NCBI GenBank assembly: GCA_910586715.1
Contig: CAJUJG010000088.1
Span: 1 to 7,908, forward strand
Direction: 5' to 3'
From: an uncultured Lachnospiraceae bacterium
GTDB lineage: Bacteria > Bacillota > Clostridia > Lachnospirales > Lachnospiraceae
DNA: 7,908 nt
The translations under genes were made by a program, and so were the position numbers. Each line of letters opens with the position of its first letter. Position 1 is the first letter of the stretch. Below are positions 5,862-7,908 of this stretch, piece by piece. The notes under the pieces were generated by a model. The model had not been told where the DNA came from. It did no database searches and saw nothing but the letters and a program-made list of their open reading frames with translations.

Positions 5862-6092
5862 AAAGGACTTAAAGACTACCAACTAGATATGCCAAAAGGT
5901 CTAGAGAGAGGATTCGGCGGAGGAAAGAGGGACTGAAAAATTGCGGCGCGGACATCATACAACCACCCGCAGGTGGTTTAATTGTTCTCCAATGTTCCGT
6001 TTTTCGGATCAACGAAAAACTTCTCAATGAAGAACAGGAACATGTCCTAACAGAAAAAGACAACTGCCTTATCACAGGTCAGTTGTCTTTTT
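5862..6092 (+). ncRNA. Candidate structured small RNA of about 230 nt (unknown family)
   Basis: This otherwise gene-free stretch has the parts of a stand-alone RNA gene in order: an extended -10 promoter (5847-5855), a hairpin AACCACC/GGTGGTT (5961-5978, tetraloop CGCA), a compact three-way junction (5992-6043) and an intrinsic terminator (6051-6092). In the junction ATGTTCC (5992-5998) pairs with GGAACAT (6037-6043), enclosing GTTTTTCG/CGAAAAAC (5999-6020) and TTCT/AGAA (6021-6034). TGCGG (5942-5946) can alternatively pair with CCGCA (5967-5971), disrupting the first hairpin. The 5' part is purine-rich and contains several GGA triplets. I cannot match it to 6S RNA, tmRNA, RNase P, SRP RNA or a riboswitch I know. 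The 68-aa minus-strand frame through it lacks a ribosome binding site and is Ser/Arg-rich, so I do not call it a gene. Existence and ends are inferred. Confidence 0.45.
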
Positions 6093-6095
6093 CTG
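6051..6095. terminator. Bidirectional intrinsic terminator
   Basis: A perfect 16-bp inverted repeat: 6051-6066 and 6080-6095 (arm CAGTTGTCTTTTTCTG) with a 13-nt loop. The GC-containing core GACAACTG/CAGTTGTC is flanked by A5 on the left and T5 on the right, so it terminates in both directions: the candidate small RNA on plus and the small membrane-protein gene on minus. The stop codon of the latter (6081-6079) lies in the right arm, so the stem includes its last codons. Confidence 0.85.
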
Positions 6096-6336
6096 TATCC
6101 GTATCCTGTTCCGGTAAAAATTCTGCCATTGTATGCTTCCCCTGCGTTCTTCCGATGCAAAATAAAATCAGCCACGCCAAAATGGGAACGGCAACAATAC
6201 AGAATAAAAGCGCCATAAACCGGTTCCCTGCTTCGCCGGGACTGGCAGTAAAAGCGGAAATCACAAAGGCAATAATCAGTACAACAATTGCTATAAGCGC
6301 GGCAATTGCCACAAGCTGTTTTGGATTTTTTTTCAT
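6079..6336 (-). CDS. Small two-helix membrane protein, unknown function
   Basis: An 85-aa protein I cannot assign to a named family. A basic N-terminus (MKKNPKQ) precedes TM1 at about 8-30, a short loop SPGEAGNR (32-39), TM2 at about 40-62 and a hydrophilic acidic tail ending DTDTEKDN. By the positive-inside rule both termini are probably cytoplasmic. An upstream in-frame ATG at 6354 would add six residues, but AAAGGA (6351-6346) lies inside that extension, 9 nt before the ATG at 6336, so I chose 6336. It has its own strong promoter (6372-6400) and a terminator whose stem overlaps the last codons, so it is a single-gene unit. It is divergent from the SEC-C gene. Its reality is supported by promoter, ribosome binding site, hydrophobic pattern and terminator together. 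Confidence 0.8.
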   Translation of the reverse strand: MKKNPKQLVAIAALIAIVVLIIAFVISAFTASPGEAGNRFMALLFCIVAVPILAWLILFCIGRTQGKHTMAEFLPEQDTDTEKDN

Positions 6337-6371
6337 AAAGCAATGTCCTTTCATAAAAGATATTAAAACTG

Positions 6372-6400
6372 ATTATAATAAGAAATTATAAGAAATGCAA
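6372..6400 (-). promoter_or_regulatory. Sigma-A promoter for the small membrane protein
   Basis: On the minus strand TTGCAT (6400-6395) and a perfect TATAAT (6377-6372) are separated by 17 nt. Transcription would begin near 6365, about 29 nt upstream of the chosen ATG at 6336; the ATG at 6354 would then have almost no leader, further support for the shorter protein. Confidence 0.7.
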
Positions 6401-6409
6401 CCGTTTCCT

Positions 6410-6438
6410 TTGACTTTCGGTAAACTTTGGTATATACT
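6410..6438 (+). promoter_or_regulatory. Sigma-A promoter for the SEC-C gene
   Basis: TTGACT (6410-6415) and TATACT (6433-6438) with a 17-nt spacer, start near 6445. Its -35 lies only 9 bp from the -35 of the divergent promoter at 6372-6400, so a protein bound between them would affect both genes. Confidence 0.7.
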
Positions 6439-6507
6439 AATACTGCTTGGATACAGGCATTCAGACCGCATGAAAAGATGCGATAAAGATGAAAGGATGT
6501 ATAAATC

Positions 6508-7023
6508 ATGGCAGAGAACAAGACATTATTGGATCAGTGGAGAAGTGTGGCATACAATGAAAATACCGATAAAAACACACTTCAGAAGCTTTGGATTGAC
6601 TATTTTCAGAAGGAGAAGGAAGTATACCAGCAGCTTTTGGAAAATCCTGATGAGGAAGTCAAGGGTACGGTAAAAGAGCTTGCAGAAAAATATAACATAG
6701 ACATCATGACAATGACAGGCTTTCTTGACGGCATTAACGACAGCTTAAAGACACCGAATCCGATTGAGGAGATGGACGAGGACACACAGGTCAGCCTTGC
6801 GTTTGATAAAGAGCTGTTGTACAAAAACATGGTGGCAGCGGAGGCAGACTGGCTTTACGGCTTGGAGGCATGGGACGAAATCTTGGGCGAGGAGCGCAAG
6901 AAGGAGCTTTACAAGGAGCAGAAATCTTCGACGACAATCGTAAAAGAGGCAAAGATTTATCCAAACGATCCGTGTCCCTGCGGAAGCGGTAAAAAGTATA
7001 AAAAATGCTGTGGTAAAAAATAG
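6508..7023 (+). CDS. SEC-C motif zinc-binding protein
   Basis: A 171-aa soluble, charged and probably helical protein ending in a SEC-C zinc finger. The motif DPCPCGSGKKYKKCCG carries Cys156, Cys158, Cys167 and Cys168, the CxC-x8-CC pattern known from the SecA C-terminus, where it binds zinc and contacts SecB and ribosomes. The rest (1-150) is not SecA; it is rich in Glu and Lys and resembles small SEC-C proteins of Lachnospiraceae. The role is unknown; SEC-C tails often mediate zinc-dependent docking to ribosomes or partner proteins. The start has AAAGGA (6492-6497) 10 nt upstream and a good promoter at 6410-6438. It appears monocistronic. There is no clear terminator: only 3 nt separate the stop codon from the -35 of the thrS promoter, so read-through into the T-box leader is possible. 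Confidence 0.88.
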   Translation: MAENKTLLDQWRSVAYNENTDKNTLQKLWIDYFQKEKEVYQQLLENPDEEVKGTVKELAEKYNIDIMTMTGFLDGINDSLKTPNPIEEMDEDTQVSLAFDKELLYKNMVAAEADWLYGLEAWDEILGEERKKELYKEQKSSTTIVKEAKIYPNDPCPCGSGKKYKKCCGKK

Positions 7024-7026
7024 TGC

Positions 7027-7055
7027 TTTACAATTGCAAAAAATAGGATTAAAAT
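7027..7055 (+). promoter_or_regulatory. Sigma-A promoter of the T-box / thrS operon
   Basis: TTTACA (7027-7032) and TAAAAT (7050-7055) with a 17-nt spacer, start near 7062. It begins 4 nt after the stop codon of the SEC-C gene. Confidence 0.65.
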
Positions 7056-7061
7056 GATAGA

Positions 7062-7320
7062 AAATAAAAACTGGAAATATCAAACACGATGACGAGACGA
7101 GTACGATATTGTAATGTATCAGAGAGGAATACCGTTTGTGCTGAAAGTATTCTTACAGGAAATATCCGAAAACTACCTCCGAGTGACCCCAATCCGGTCC
7201 GTTGATTACGTTATAATCATAAGTGGTCTGCTTTTTTGTGGTATGGAAAGCAGGCAAGCAGGGTGGAACCGCGTTGATACGTCCCATGCATTACGGATAT
7301 GTAGTGTATGGGATTTTTTA
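7062..7320 (+). promoter_or_regulatory. T-box leader, threonine-specific
   Basis: A tRNA-sensing leader that permits read-through when uncharged tRNA-Thr accumulates. The invariant T-box AGGGTGGAACCGCG is at 7260-7273. GGG and GCG flank the TGGAACC bulge and pair with CGTCCC (7280-7285) to form the antiterminator; those CCC bases also belong to the terminator. The bulge TGGA would pair with a tRNA ending UCCA. Stem I shows AGTA (7100-7103) opposite GAA (7168-7170), the loop-E pattern; the AGAGAG segment (7121-7126); and the distal helix GAATAC/GTATTC. After GAA comes ACTACCTCC, and ACC at 7175-7177 is the likely specifier (Thr), which agrees with thrS downstream. The specifier assignment is by position and context, not by a computed fold. 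Confidence 0.93.
7283..7319 (+). terminator. T-box regulated intrinsic terminator
   Basis: CCCATGCATTAC (7283-7294) pairs with GTAGTGTATGGG (7301-7312) over 12 bp including two G-U pairs, with a 6-nt loop and then T6 (7314-7319). Its first three bases also form the antiterminator helix, making the two structures mutually exclusive. Confidence 0.9.
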
Positions 7321-7350
7321 TTCCTATAAAAGCGTAAAGGAGATGAAGCA

Positions 7351-7560
7351 ATGGAAGAATTTACAACAGAAGTAAGAACAAACCATAAGGAATATCTGCT
7401 GCCGGCGTTATGCTTTGTGACAGGAATTTTAATCGGTTTTTTGTTATCACCGGTGAAAAGCGGCAGGGTAACGCTTCTTAGCGGCAATACAATCGGATCA
7501 AACAATGGCAGCAAAAACAGCGCCGCAGACATATTGATGGGCGGACAAAAGAGCAGATAA
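7351..7560 (+). CDS. Small single-pass membrane protein in the T-box-thrS operon (weakly YtxH-like)
   Basis: A 69-aa protein with AAAGGAG (7336-7342) 8 nt before its ATG. Residues 1-14 are hydrophilic, 15-33 form one hydrophobic helix with small residues (FVTGILIGFLL), followed by SPVKSGR and a Ser/Asn/Gly-rich tail (NTIGSNNGSKNS) ending in basic QKSR. The glycine-rich helix then (L)SPxKSG recalls YtxH-type small membrane proteins, but the likeness is short and I do not assign the family. It lies between the T-box terminator and thrS, with 22 nt to the thrS ATG and no promoter or terminator between, so it should be co-transcribed and induced by uncharged tRNA-Thr. No function can be read from the sequence. 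Confidence 0.8.
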   Translation: MEEFTTEVRTNHKEYLLPALCFVTGILIGFLLSPVKSGRVTLLSGNTIGSNNGSKNSAADILMGGQKSR

Positions 7561-7582
7561 AATGAAAGGAGAATGAGAGAAC

Positions 7583-7908
7583 ATGAAAATTATGTTAAAA
7601 GACGGCTCCGTAAAGGAGTACGGCGAGGCAAAGGCAATTATTGACATTGCAAAGGATATCAGCGAGGGGCTTGCGCGTGTGGCATGTGCGGGGGAGGTAG
7701 ACGGTGAACTGGCGGATTTGAGGACGGTGCTTGACAAGGATTGTGAATTAAATATCATTACCGTGACTGATCCGAAGGCGCTTTATGTGATTCGCCACAC
7801 AGCATCGCATGTGCTTGCAGAAGCGGTAAAGCGTCTGTTCCCGAACGCAAAGGTGACAATCGGACCTGCGATTGACGAAGGCTTTTATTACGATTTTGAC
7901 GCAGAGCC
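7583..7908 (+). CDS. thrS: Threonyl-tRNA synthetase, N-terminal part (runs off window)
   Basis: Charges tRNA-Thr with threonine in the cytosol. The 108 complete codons present cover the TGS domain (1-61: LKDGSVKEY, IAKDIS, then AGEVDGELADL) and the start of the N2 editing domain, which hydrolyses mischarged Ser-tRNA-Thr. The editing-site HxxxH is present as His72 and His76 in RHTASHVLAEAVKRLFP, followed by IGPAIDEGFYYDFD. The class II catalytic core and anticodon-binding domain lie beyond the window, so their integrity cannot be judged. AAAGGAG (7565-7571) is 11 nt before the ATG. It is the second gene of the threonine T-box operon, which agrees with the ACC specifier and supports both calls. 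Confidence 0.97.
   Translation, partial: MKIMLKDGSVKEYGEAKAIIDIAKDISEGLARVACAGEVDGELADLRTVLDKDCELNIITVTDPKALYVIRHTASHVLAEAVKRLFPNAKVTIGPAIDEGFYYDFDAE

Noticed and set aside
5844..5936. 30-codon plus-strand frame ending FGGGKRD, or its internal 15-codon version from the ATG at 5889
   Set aside because: The first ATG lies inside the extended -10, before any likely transcript start, and the internal ATG has no ribosome binding site.
5961..5985. Hairpin AACCACC/GGTGGTT as a stand-alone intrinsic terminator
   Set aside because: The following tract (TAATTGTTCTCC) is a poor T-run; the strong terminator is further on at 6051-6095, so I treat this hairpin as internal RNA structure.
5869..6075. 68-codon minus-strand open frame in the gene-free region
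   Set aside because: It has no ribosome binding site, an odd Ser/Arg/Pro-rich composition, crosses the terminator arm and lies antisense to the proposed structured RNA. I recognise no family.
6395..6673. 92-codon plus-strand frame overlapping the SEC-C gene start
   Set aside because: It would start inside the promoter region, has no ribosome binding site, and overlaps the SEC-C frame, which has a good site and a known C-terminal motif.
7114..7329. 71-codon plus-strand frame within the T-box leader
   Set aside because: It runs through conserved T-box RNA elements and the terminator stem; the RNA structure explains the sequence and no ribosome binding site precedes it.
7206..7532. 108-codon minus-strand frame across the T-box
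   Set aside because: It is antisense to the T-box terminator and the small membrane gene, with no ribosome binding site or recognisable family.

Overview
The window looks like a chromosomal segment from a low-to-mid-GC Gram-positive of the Clostridia, most likely a Lachnospiraceae relative. The pointers are strong AGGAGG-type ribosome binding sites, sigma-A promoters with 17-nt spacers, a T-box leader ahead of threonyl-tRNA synthetase, a Lachnospiraceae-style SEC-C protein and an extra EF-G-2-type elongation factor. This is inference from gene style; no database was searched. I see no prophage, transposase or CRISPR array.

Layout. 1-1007 (minus) is the N-terminal 335 residues of prephenate dehydrogenase (tyrA), cut by the window edge just inside a C-terminal ACT domain. 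1008-1435 is a divergent control region: a tyrA promoter on the minus strand, an EF-G promoter on the plus strand, then a ~150-nt strongly structured leader that looks like an inserted or dispersed element. 1436-3526 (plus) is an EF-G paralogue with altered GTPase motifs. It converges, with 11 nt between stop codons, on a leftward two-component operon: an OmpR-type response regulator (5551-4868) followed by a HAMP-less sensor kinase (4839-3538). Two 11-bp tandem direct repeats overlap the operon's promoter and suggest autoregulation.

5660-6078 carries no convincing protein gene. On the plus strand it does carry an extended -10 promoter, a hairpin, a compact three-way junction and a strong intrinsic terminator in that order, so I propose a ~230-nt small RNA. 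The terminator is bidirectional and overlaps the end of a small two-helix membrane protein gene (6336-6079, minus). Back-to-back promoters at 6372-6438 serve that gene and a rightward SEC-C zinc-binding protein (6508-7023).

The right end is a tRNA-Thr-responsive unit: sigma-A promoter, T-box leader with ACC specifier and overlapping antiterminator/terminator, a 69-aa single-pass membrane protein, and thrS running off the window. The small membrane gene therefore sits under threonine-starvation control together with thrS. Genes here relate to amino-acid supply and translation (tyrA, EF-G paralogue, thrS) plus signalling, but apart from the two operons there is no sign that they form one system.
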